A program made the translations under genes and the position numbers. DNA of 5,824 bases from Pseudomonadota bacterium (lineage in GTDB: Bacteria; Pseudomonadota; Gammaproteobacteria; Burkholderiales; Thiobacillaceae). The stretch spans positions 1-5,824 of the forward strand of contig JAJYXA010000343.1 of NCBI GenBank assembly GCA_021791235.1. Direction: 5' to 3'. Below the pieces are notes generated by a model. That model saw only the letters and a program-made list of their open reading frames with translations. It searched no databases and was not told the origin of the DNA. Of the stretch, positions 1 through 5,676 are shown in pieces; positions within the stretch are counted from its first letter, which is position 1, and each line of letters starts with the position of its first letter.

Positions 1-34
1 CAAGCCTTTTTCTCGTCCGAGGTTCCGGCGCGCC

Positions 35-448
35 TCAGGACGCCGGGGCCGGGGCCGGTACCTTCACCGCGGCAGGCGGCTTCGCGACCGGCTTGGCCTT
101 GATCACCGGCGGCCGGGGAAAACGCACTTCGATGTCGTACTGATCGCCGTTCTCGCCGACCACCCGCAGCATGACACTGCCCGTCGCCGGCCCCTTGGAC
201 TGGCTGAAATCGGCGATCCAGTAGTCGCCCTTGTCCTCCAGGTCGACCCCGGCGGTCAGCAAGCGGTAGCGCATGCCGACAGGCTTCTTGATGACGCAAG
301 GCCCCTTGCTCGGCAGCGGACAGAGCGCTCCGTGCCTGATCGTTTGCGGCGACAGGTCCGCGACAAAAGCCGGGGGTTTTCTAGGGCTCGCCGCCCACGC
401 GGGCAGGGCTGCAGCGATTGCGAGACAAACCGTCAGCAGTTTTTTCAT
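35..448 (-). CDS. Small exported protein of unknown function
   Basis: The 137-residue product begins with a typical Sec signal peptide: MKKLL, a hydrophobic stretch to about residue 18, and an AWA|A cleavage site near residue 19-20. It should therefore be periplasmic or outer-surface. The mature part has two cysteines (C43, C51) eight residues apart that could form a disulphide, a probable beta-rich section at about 55-110 (GDYWIADF, VMLRVVGENGDQYDIEVRF), and a tail from about 111 rich in Pro, Ala, Lys and Val. Such tails can act as flexible spacers or contact the cell wall. I recognise no family and assign no function. The ATG at 448 is chosen because the signal peptide starts there; a weak AAAGG lies somewhat far upstream. 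It is divergent from the histidine kinase gene with 273 bp between them, so any shared regulation is only a possibility. Signal peptide, clean stop and codon use make it likely to be real. Confidence 0.8.
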   Translation of the reverse strand: MKKLLTVCLAIAAALPAWAASPRKPPAFVADLSPQTIRHGALCPLPSKGPCVIKKPVGMRYRLLTAGVDLEDKGDYWIADFSQSKGPATGSVMLRVVGENGDQYDIEVRFPRPPVIKAKPVAKPPAAVKVPAPAPAS

Positions 449-482
449 CGGCGGGGCGGCCTTTGGCTTCTTGGTCCGGCCT

Positions 483-511
483 ATTATCGCATCCGCCGAC
501 GGCGATGAGTG
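483..511 (-). promoter_or_regulatory. Weak candidate promoter for the exported protein gene
   Basis: On the minus strand, GATAAT (483-488) matches the sigma-70 -10 consensus at five of six positions and would place transcription start roughly 30 nt upstream of the ATG at 448. The hexamer 17 bp upstream (CACTCA) is a poor -35, so this would need an activator or be spurious. The rest of the divergent 449-721 interval is GC-rich, and I see no convincing operator, small RNA or riboswitch there. For the plus-strand kinase gene, only a TAAGAT-like -10 at 668-673 without a good -35 was found. Confidence 0.25.
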
Positions 512-708
512 CTGCGAAACGGTACGAATCGCCGCTTGATCGGGAGCCGAGGCCCCACGAACCCCTGCTCATCGGCCGCCATCCAGGAAGACGCCGAGCA
601 GCAGAAACGGGCCCGGCCGAGAAGCGCCCGCCGGTCCGAGAGCCTTCTTCCCCGAATGCAAAACGGCTAAGATGCCCGGGCACCACCACAAACCGACCGA
701 AGCCTCCC

Positions 709-713
709 GGGAG
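709..713 (+). promoter_or_regulatory. Ribosome binding site of the histidine kinase gene
   Basis: GGGAG lies 8 nt before the ATG at 722 and decides the start over the in-frame ATGs at 728 and 746. The site is the right half of a perfect 10-bp palindrome, CTCCCGGGAG (704-713). Confidence 0.6.
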
Positions 714-721
714 TTGCACTG

Positions 722-2677
722 ATGACGATGGGTGCCGACAACGAGATGGGTGATGTCAGACCGGCCGAGGCCGCGCCGGACATCGAAGCAGAAGCGCAAC
801 GCCAAAAAACCGCGCTGCTCTACCGCAATGCGGGGGTTGCGCTGGCGGTCACCATCGCGATTGCCTCCCTGCTCGCCTATGTCGATGCCACGCTTCATAC
901 CGCGGCCGGCGCCACCTTCGTCTGGTGGTGCGTCGTCGTTGCCACCGCGGTCGGCCGCTACGAACTGGCCCGGCGTTTCCGGGCGCGGGAGCGAGACGCC
1001 GCCGCAGCGCCGATGTGGCGGCAGCGCTATCTCGTTGCCACGGCGCTGCTTGCTGTCGCTTGGGGGGCCGGAAGCGCATTGTTATTGTGGAACGCGCCGG
1101 ATCGAGCGCTGCTGTTTACCGGATTGGTGCTCGGCGGAATGGTGGCGGGGGCCGTCCCGATCCTGGGGCCGGTGCCGGCGGCCTTCAGGACCTTCGCGCT
1201 GCTGGTTTGCCTGCCGACGTCGGCCCGCATATTGCTGCAGGCGGATTCGCCGCTCCACTGGGCATTCGGATTCATGACCGTCGTATTCCTGGTCGCCATG
1301 CTTGCCAGCGCGCGTTTCCTGCATCAGACGATCGACGCCGCGCTACGGCTGGGGCTGGAGAAGGAGCGGCTCGCGGTGAATCTGGCGGAGAGCGAGGCGC
1401 GCTACCGCATCGTTTCAGCCATGAGTTCCGACCTCATTTATTCCTGCTCCCGGGAGCAAGAGGGCGCTTTCAGCATCGATTGGTTGGCGGGCTCGTGCGA
1501 GCAGCTGTTCGGGCTGGACGCCGATCGACTGCAGGCGGAGGACCTCTGGCGCTGTTCCGTCGCCGACGATGAAATGCCTTTCGGCCAGTACGTTGCGGCA
1601 CTGGTGCCCGGGCAGCCCGAGGAATGCGAATTGCTGGTGAGGCATACCGATGGGTCGGTCCGCTACATGCGCGCCATCTCGAAGCTGTTGCGACCGGCGA
1701 CCGGCGCAGAGCGCTACCGGCTTTACGGCTCGTTTCAGGACATCACCGAACGCAAGCGGGCGGAGATACAGCTTGGCCTGCGCACGCAAGACCTCAGTCG
1801 TTCGAACGAAGAACTCAAGCTGACCTTGGAGAGCTTGCAGCAGGCCCAAAAGCATCTGGTCCAGTCGGAAAAGATGGCCGCGCTGGGCGGCTTGGTGGCC
1901 GGGGTTGCCCACGAGATCAATACGCCGGTGGGCGTCGGCGTGACCGCGGCCTCCACCCTCGAGGACGAGACGCGGCGGCTGGCCGCGCTGTACCGCCAGG
2001 GGCAGATGAAGAAGGCCGATCTGGAACAGTACGTAGCGGTGGCGGAGCAGTCCAGCCGAATGATACTCAACAACCTGGGGCGCGCCGCAGAGCTGATCAA
2101 CAGTTTCAAGCAGGTCGCCGTGGACCAGTCGAGCGAGAGCCGGCGGCGGTTCAAGGTGAGGGCTTACCTGGAGGATATCCTGACCAGCCTGAGGCCGGCG
2201 TTGAAGAAAACGGGGGTCAGCTACGCCATCGACTGCGCGGAGGAAATCGAGATCGACAGTTACCCCGGGATGTTCTCGCAAATCATCACCAACCTGGTCA
2301 TGAATTCGCTCACCCACGCCCATGACGAGCGGCCGGGAGGGGCGATCCGCATCGTGGTGAGGAAACCCGACGACCGGCTGGAACTGGAGTTCAGCGACGA
2401 CGGCAAGGGGATGAGCCCGGACGTTCTGGCCAAGATCTTCGACCCCTTCTTCACCACCAAGCGCGGCGTCGGCGGCAGCGGCCTGGGCTTGCACACCGTG
2501 TATAACCTGATCACGCAGACCTTGAAGGGCAGCATCGGCTGCCGCAGCCAGCCGGGCCAGGGCACCACCTTCGCCATCCAGTGGCCGCTGGCGGAACCCC
2601 AGTTGGACTCGCGCTCGCCCGGCGGGGCCGCCCCCCCCGAGCCGCCAGCCCCCTTTGTTGCACCTCGATTTTTTTAG
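722..2677 (+). CDS. Membrane-bound PAS sensor histidine kinase
   Basis: This 651-residue protein is an orthodox sensor kinase expected to autophosphorylate on histidine and pass phosphate to a receiver domain. Residues about 32-200 hold about six hydrophobic helices with short loops (37-55, 66-80, 103-122, 129-150, 157-172, 181-200). This integral membrane sensor has no sizeable periplasmic domain and resembles the N-terminal membrane domains seen on some GGDEF/EAL proteins and kinases. A PAS/PAC domain spans about 222-347 (ending GSFQDITERKRAE), followed by a coiled coil at about 348-385. The HisKA H-box is GVAHEINTPVG with H397; E398 and T401 form the ExxT motif linked to phosphatase activity in this family. 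The ATPase has the N-box with N524 and N528, G1 DDGKG (559-563), F-box FDPFF (573-577) and G2 GGSGLGL (584-590). All key residues are present. The proline-rich tail after about 627 is encoded by repetitive, homopolymer-containing DNA. The response regulator starts 98 bp downstream on the same strand and is the obvious partner, probably co-transcribed. Confidence 0.95.
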   Translation: MTMGADNEMGDVRPAEAAPDIEAEAQRQKTALLYRNAGVALAVTIAIASLLAYVDATLHTAAGATFVWWCVVVATAVGRYELARRFRARERDAAAAPMWRQRYLVATALLAVAWGAGSALLLWNAPDRALLFTGLVLGGMVAGAVPILGPVPAAFRTFALLVCLPTSARILLQADSPLHWAFGFMTVVFLVAMLASARFLHQTIDAALRLGLEKERLAVNLAESEARYRIVSAMSSDLIYSCSREQEGAFSIDWLAGSCEQLFGLDADRLQAEDLWRCSVADDEMPFGQYVAALVPGQPEECELLVRHTDGSVRYMRAISKLLRPATGAERYRLYGSFQDITERKRAEIQLGLRTQDLSRSNEELKLTLESLQQAQKHLVQSEKMAALGGLVAGVAHEINTPVGVGVTAASTLEDETRRLAALYRQGQMKKADLEQYVAVAEQSSRMILNNLGRAAELINSFKQVAVDQSSESRRRFKVRAYLEDILTSLRPALKKTGVSYAIDCAEEIEIDSYPGMFSQIITNLVMNSLTHAHDERPGGAIRIVVRKPDDRLELEFSDDGKGMSPDVLAKIFDPFFTTKRGVGGSGLGLHTVYNLITQTLKGSIGCRSQPGQGTTFAIQWPLAEPQLDSRSPGGAAPPEPPAPFVAPRFF

Positions 2678-2701
2678 GATTAATCTATATCGTCGTCTGT
2701 G

Positions 2702-2735
2702 CCGCCCGGCTCGTGCAAATCGGAGACTCGGGCGG
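2702..2735 (+). other. Intercistronic inverted repeat between kinase and regulator
   Basis: CCGCCCG (2702-2708) and CGGGCGG (2729-2735) can pair over a 20-nt loop in the 98-bp gap between the two genes. No T-tract follows, so it is not an intrinsic terminator. It could affect message stability or the ratio of the two proteins. A second short pairing (CGGTC 2741-2745 with GACCG 2756-2760) lies just before the regulator's ribosome binding site. Such pairings are common by chance in GC-rich DNA. Confidence 0.25.
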
Positions 2736-2775
2736 ACCATCGGTCGTGGTTGCGAGACCGCCTTGCAAGGAACCA

Positions 2776-4317
2776 ATGAGCATGAATAACGGGCTCAAGC
2801 GTGATGAGGTCGCAGCGGGCGACTTGGTATTCGCGCCGGACGAGAAAGAGGCGGCCAATGACGACGGCCACTGGTATGTCCTCATCGTCGATGACGAGAA
2901 GGAGGTCCATGACGTCACCGCATTGGCGCTGAGGAATTTCTCGTTCGAAGCCAAGTCCCTGCGCTTCTTCCACGCTTATACGGGGGCAGAAGCCTTCCGG
3001 ATCATGGCCGACAATCCCGATATCGCCGTGATTCTTCTCGACGTGGTGATGGAATCTGACGACGCCGGTCTGATCCTCGCGAACAGGATCCGGACCGAAC
3101 TGGGCAACAAGCTGGTCCGAATCGTCCTGCGCACCGGTCAGGCTGGCTTGGCGCCGGCGCAGGACGTCATCGTCTCCCACGAGATCAACGACTACAAGAC
3201 CAAGACCGAGTTGACCGCGCAGAAACTGTTCACCACCCTGGTCGGCAGTCTTAGAAATTATCGCGACTTGGTGGCGCTCGAACGCGAGCGCAAATTGACC
3301 GCGCAGAAACTGCTCACGAGCTTTGCCGGCAGCCTCAGAAGCTATCGCGACTGGATAGCGGGCGAGAGCAGTCGGCGGAGTTTCGAGAAGATCGTCACCT
3401 CGAGCGGTTCCTGGTTCGAGATGCCTTCGATGGAACAATTTATCGAGGCTGTGCTCACCCAGGCGCGAGCCGTGGTGCACGAGCAGCAGGATGCGGTATC
3501 TGGCCGCACGGCGCGATCCGCTGCTGCCGCTTCAAGCGACGATCAGGCCCGCCAGCCCATGCAGGCCGGGAAGCAGACGCCCGATGCCGACGACGAATAC
3601 AGCGAGTACGAGCAGACCTCAGCCACCGAGGCGCTCATGATCCTGCGCGGCATGCGCGAGGCCGGTTCGCTCATCACCTTCTATTTCAATCACGGTAATG
3701 ACTTTCTCCTGACCTCGTTGCTCGAGATCTCGCCCGACGGCAAGACCATGATCTTCGACTATGGCAGCAACATGGAGATGAACCGCAAGTTGCTGCGGGC
3801 AGACAAGATCAACAGCATATCGAGCAAGGCGCGGATCAAGATCCAGTTCATGCTGAACGGCGTCAGGCCGGTCAAATACCAGGGCCGCGACGCCTTCCAG
3901 AGCGACGTCCCGGCGGCCTTGTTCCGTCTGCAGCGGCGCGAATATTATCGCTTGACGACGCCGCTGGCCAACCCGCTGCGGGCCAGCATCCCGCTACCGC
4001 AGGAGGATGGCTCGATCAAGACGGTGTCGGCGGTGGTGTTCAATATCAGCTGCGGCGGCGTCTGTCTGGTGGTGCCTCCCGGCGCTGTCACCCTGGCGCT
4101 GGACGCGCAATTCTTTGGCGCCAGCATCGATCTACCCAACGTCGGCATGGTCAGCTTCGACATGCGCGTACGCAACATCTACGACATCACCGCTGCCAAT
4201 GGCAAGATCCTGCAGCGCTCCGGCTGCGAGTTCATCAAGTTGCCCGGGGCGATGATGAAGCTGATACAGCGCTACATCATCCAGATAGAGCGCGAGCGCA
4301 AGGAACGCGGAGTCTAG
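2776..4317 (+). CDS. Response regulator fused to a YcgR-type c-di-GMP flagellar brake
   Basis: The product is 513 residues from the ATG at 2776 (AAGGA at 2767-2771; the ATG at 2782 is equally well placed). The receiver spans about 33-145, with acidic pair D39/D40, phospho-acceptor D89 in ILLDVVME, T120 and K141, so all switch residues are intact. Its end (RIVLRTGQ, INDYKTKTELTAQK) is the style found in response regulators with DUF3369 and HD-GYP domains. Residues 146-201 are two tandem copies of a 28-residue helix. Residues about 202-230 (FEKIV, MPSMEQFIEAVLTQ) look like the start of DUF3369, which then stops. A polar, probably disordered linker covers about 232-282. Residues about 283-513 align along their length, from memory, with E. 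coli YcgR: N-terminal domain about 283-380, then PilZ with the RxxxR motif R388-R392 (in LQRREYYR) and NxSxxG motif N423-S425-G428 (NISCGG), ending in a charged helix IERERKER. YcgR binds c-di-GMP and slows the flagellar motor via MotA, FliG or FliM. Here that activity is probably gated by phosphorylation from the upstream kinase (inference). Confidence 0.93.
   Translation: MSMNNGLKRDEVAAGDLVFAPDEKEAANDDGHWYVLIVDDEKEVHDVTALALRNFSFEAKSLRFFHAYTGAEAFRIMADNPDIAVILLDVVMESDDAGLILANRIRTELGNKLVRIVLRTGQAGLAPAQDVIVSHEINDYKTKTELTAQKLFTTLVGSLRNYRDLVALERERKLTAQKLLTSFAGSLRSYRDWIAGESSRRSFEKIVTSSGSWFEMPSMEQFIEAVLTQARAVVHEQQDAVSGRTARSAAAASSDDQARQPMQAGKQTPDADDEYSEYEQTSATEALMILRGMREAGSLITFYFNHGNDFLLTSLLEISPDGKTMIFDYGSNMEMNRKLLRADKINSISSKARIKIQFMLNGVRPVKYQGRDAFQSDVPAALFRLQRREYYRLTTPLANPLRASIPLPQEDGSIKTVSAVVFNISCGGVCLVVPPGAVTLALDAQFFGASIDLPNVGMVSFDMRVRNIYDITAANGKILQRSGCEFIKLPGAMMKLIQRYIIQIERERKERGV
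3211..3378 (+). repeat. In-frame 84-bp tandem duplication in the regulator gene
   Basis: Two adjacent 84-bp units (3211-3294 and 3295-3378) encode residues 146-173 and 174-201. Both begin with the same 18 bases, encoding LTAQKL, and both contain GSLR and YRD at the same offsets. By my hand count 17 of 28 residues and about 60 of 84 bases are identical, and the first two thirds is better conserved than the last third. The period of 28 residues is exactly four heptads, so a coiled-coil or signalling helix would stay in register. The unit lies just after the receiver, where output-controlling helices usually sit. Confidence 0.92.
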
Positions 4318-4383
4318 TGATCGGGCAGCGTGAAGCCCATTCGCCACCAAGACAGCACGAACAGCGACAAAGGCGATGAGCGC

Positions 4384-4411
4384 TTGCCATCGGGCAGCCA
4401 AAAAGTATATC
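4384..4411 (+). promoter_or_regulatory. Candidate sigma-70 promoter for the solute-binding gene
   Basis: TTGCCA (4384-4389, five of six to the -35 consensus) is followed after 16 bp by TATATC (4406-4411, four of six to the -10 consensus) in a locally A+T-rich patch within GC-rich DNA. Transcription would start near 4418, leaving about 75 nt of leader before the ATG at 4492. It argues against the in-frame GTG at 4330 as start. A 10-bp direct repeat, ATCGGGCAGC, occurs at 4320-4329 and again at 4389-4398 overlapping the end of the -35. It could be an operator or chance. Confidence 0.45.
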
Positions 4412-4491
4412 TTACGACAGATGTCACGAGCCGCCCTGAACAATGCGGCGGTCGCCGCTTGCGGTCGTCCGCCGACGCCGCGCTCCGGGCG

Positions 4492-5541
4492 ATGAGGCGC
4501 CCGGGGTTCGCCTTTCCGTCTGCCGCACTGCTGCGCTGGTTGGGCATTTTCTCCCTGGCCCTTGCCGTCGGCCAATCCGCCCGGGCCACGGCCGTGCCGC
4601 CGCCGGAGCAGCCCAGTTCGATCACGGTGGCGCTGGATGACAACTATCCGCCCTACAGCTTTCGCGACCAGGACGGCCGTCTCCAGGGGATACTGAAGGA
4701 TACCTGGACGCTGTGGTCGCAAAAGACCGGCATTCCCGTGAAGCTCCAGGCCACCGAATGGGACAAGGCGCTGCAGAACCTGCAGACCGGCCGGGCCGAC
4801 GTCATCGACACCATCTTCCAAACCGCTGCGCGCTCCAAGACCCTGGATTTCTCCCGGCCTTACGCCAGCATCGAAGTACCCATCTTTTTTCACAAGTCCA
4901 TCGGCGGCATCTCCGACGTCAGTAGCCGGCGGGGCTTCACCGTCGGCGTCAAGGAGGGCGATGCCGACATCGACTGGCTGATGGCGCACGGCATCCGGAA
5001 TTTCAAGCAGTATCCGAACTATGAAGCGCTGATCCGGGCGGCGGGAAACAACGAGATCAGGGTCTTCGTCGCCGATCAGCCCCCGGCTCTCTACTACCTC
5101 ACCAAGTTCAACCTGCAGGATCAGTTCCGCGACTCCGCGCCGCTCTACTCCGGCCAGTTCCACTGGGCAACCCGCAAGGGCGACGGGACGCTGCACCAAA
5201 TCGTCGCCCGGGGCTTCGCGCAGATCACCCCCGACGAACGCCGCCGCATCCGGGACAAGTGGATCGGCCGCACTCTCGGCGCTGCCCGCCTTCCTCGCCG
5301 CGATGTAGCGATCGGACGGCGACAGATGCACGCGCCCCCGGGCACAGCGTTTCAGTGCCTCGGGGGCGCGTGCGGTACTGCTCAGGCCATGATGTTGATG
5401 AGCTTGCCGATGGTCTGTCCGCTCATATTGACCGTCGAAGTCGGCGCCTTGGCGGCAGAAACACTGCCGTCGTCCGAATCTCCGTCGTTCGTCGCATCAC
5501 GTCCCGCTCGCTGCGCCTCGCCCGACTCGGCCTTGGCTTGA
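4492..5541 (+). CDS. Exported family-3 solute-binding (Venus-flytrap) protein, output module missing
   Basis: From the ATG at 4492 the frame gives 349 residues. Residues 1-34 form a Sec signal peptide (arginines, hydrophobic core LGIFSLALAVG, cleavage near ATA|VPP), which is why this start is preferred to the in-frame GTG at 4330. Residues about 44-262 are a complete bacterial solute-binding family-3 fold: ITVALDDNYPPYSF, ILKDTWTLWSQKTG, RADVIDTIF, LDFSRPY, FTVGVKEGDADIDWL, VFVADQPPALYYL, YSGQFHWA, and closing helix RDKWIGRTL. The style matches sensory heads of diguanylate cyclases and kinases more than free ABC transporter proteins, but no transmembrane segment or catalytic domain follows. 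Residues after about 262 look like non-protein readthrough: they cross a strong hairpin (5328-5373) and run antisense over a convergent small gene. In the next frame the DNA reads SALPAFLAAM then TAG (5306-5308), so a one-base indel near 5275, or a decayed fusion, is likely. The functional end is probably near 5308. It may sense a small periplasmic ligand, possibly for the upstream kinase (inference). The weak ribosome binding site lowers certainty about the start. Confidence 0.75.
   Translation: MRRPGFAFPSAALLRWLGIFSLALAVGQSARATAVPPPEQPSSITVALDDNYPPYSFRDQDGRLQGILKDTWTLWSQKTGIPVKLQATEWDKALQNLQTGRADVIDTIFQTAARSKTLDFSRPYASIEVPIFFHKSIGGISDVSSRRGFTVGVKEGDADIDWLMAHGIRNFKQYPNYEALIRAAGNNEIRVFVADQPPALYYLTKFNLQDQFRDSAPLYSGQFHWATRKGDGTLHQIVARGFAQITPDERRRIRDKWIGRTLGAARLPRRDVAIGRRQMHAPPGTAFQCLGGACGTAQAMMLMSLPMVCPLILTVEVGALAAETLPSSESPSFVASRPARCASPDSALA
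5328..5373. terminator. Strong GC hairpin between convergent genes, probable bidirectional terminator
   Basis: The left arm (5328-5345, starting GCACGCGCCCCCG) and right arm (5355-5373, ending CGGGGGCGCGTGC) pair over about 18 bp with one bulged base and a 9-nt loop (AGCGTTTCA). It sits between the probable functional end of the solute-binding gene and the stop codon of the convergent small gene. Neither side has a clear T-tract, so it is not a canonical intrinsic terminator, but it could stop or stabilise transcripts from both directions. Confidence 0.65.
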
Positions 5542-5594
5542 ATCGCCGTGGCTTGGGCTGCGCCGCTGTTGGAGCTCGCTGCATTGACTGTCAT
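5382..5594 (-). CDS. 70-residue small protein of unknown function
   Basis: The start ATG at 5594 is supported by a strong ribosome binding site, AAGAGGAG (5601-5608 on the complement), six nt upstream. The frame extends further upstream to an ATG at 5678, but that lacks such a site. The product has no signal peptide or membrane segment. Residues 1-50 are low-complexity and polar (Ala, Ser, Gln, Asp, Gly; for example ATNDGDSDDG) and probably disordered. The last 17 residues, STVNMSGQTIGKLINIMA minus its first Ser, are the ordered-looking part. I recall similar short proteins in betaproteobacteria ending in a (V)NxxGQxIGxxIN-type tail, but know no function for them; that similarity is from memory and untested. 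The gene is bounded by a hairpin on each side and is divergent from the membrane protein at the right edge. Confidence 0.75.
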   Translation of the reverse strand: MTVNAASSNSGAAQATAIQAKAESGEAQRAGRDATNDGDSDDGSVSAAKAPTSTVNMSGQTIGKLINIMA

Positions 5595-5617
5595 GACAGG
5601 CTCCTCTTGAGACGAAA

Positions 5618-5639
5618 CGGGCACGAAACGCCGTGCCCG
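5618..5639 (-). other. Hairpin in the leader of the small protein gene
   Basis: CGGGCACG (5618-5625) and CGTGCCCG (5632-5639) form a perfect 8-bp stem with a 6-nt loop. In the transcript of the small gene it would lie about 10 nt upstream of the ribosome binding site, a position suited to affecting translation or transcript stability. Read on the minus strand its core closely matches the core of the hairpin downstream of the gene. Confidence 0.5.
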
Positions 5640-5676
5640 ATTGGGTCTACGGCGGCAATTCCTGACCCTGAAGGGC

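Noticed and set aside
381..753. Overlapping open frames in the divergent intergenic region (both strands)
   Set aside because: They overlap the start regions of two supported genes, are arginine/proline-rich, and show no ribosome binding site or motif.
2621..2675. Intrinsic terminator made of the GC-rich tail and T7 at the kinase end
   Set aside because: The only stem I can draw (GGCGG 2621-2625 with CCGCC 2642-2646) ends more than 20 nt before the T run, and the following gene appears to be in the same operon.
2581..2775. N-terminal extension of the response regulator into the kinase gene
   Set aside because: The frame is open, but the extension overlaps the conserved end of the kinase, has no good start signal and precedes a well-placed AAGGA and ATG at 2776. 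It is kept only as the basis of the slippage finding.
1415..2776. Long open frame (453 codons) on the minus strand opposite the kinase gene
   Set aside because: It mirrors the kinase coding frame in GC-rich DNA; the translation is rich in Arg, Gly, Leu and His with no recognisable domain, while the plus-strand protein has every kinase motif.
2680..3480. Minus-strand open frame of 266 codons opposite the receiver region
   Set aside because: It lies antisense to a receiver domain with all catalytic residues; no domain or ribosome binding site supports it.
4330..4491. In-frame GTG start of the solute-binding gene at 4330
   Set aside because: It would put about 54 charged residues in front of an obvious signal peptide and would lie upstream of the best candidate promoter (4384-4411).
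4132..5331. Long open frame (399 codons) on the minus strand opposite the regulator end and the solute-binding gene
   Set aside because: It spans two convincing plus-strand genes and an intergenic gap, and its composition is typical of an antisense shadow.
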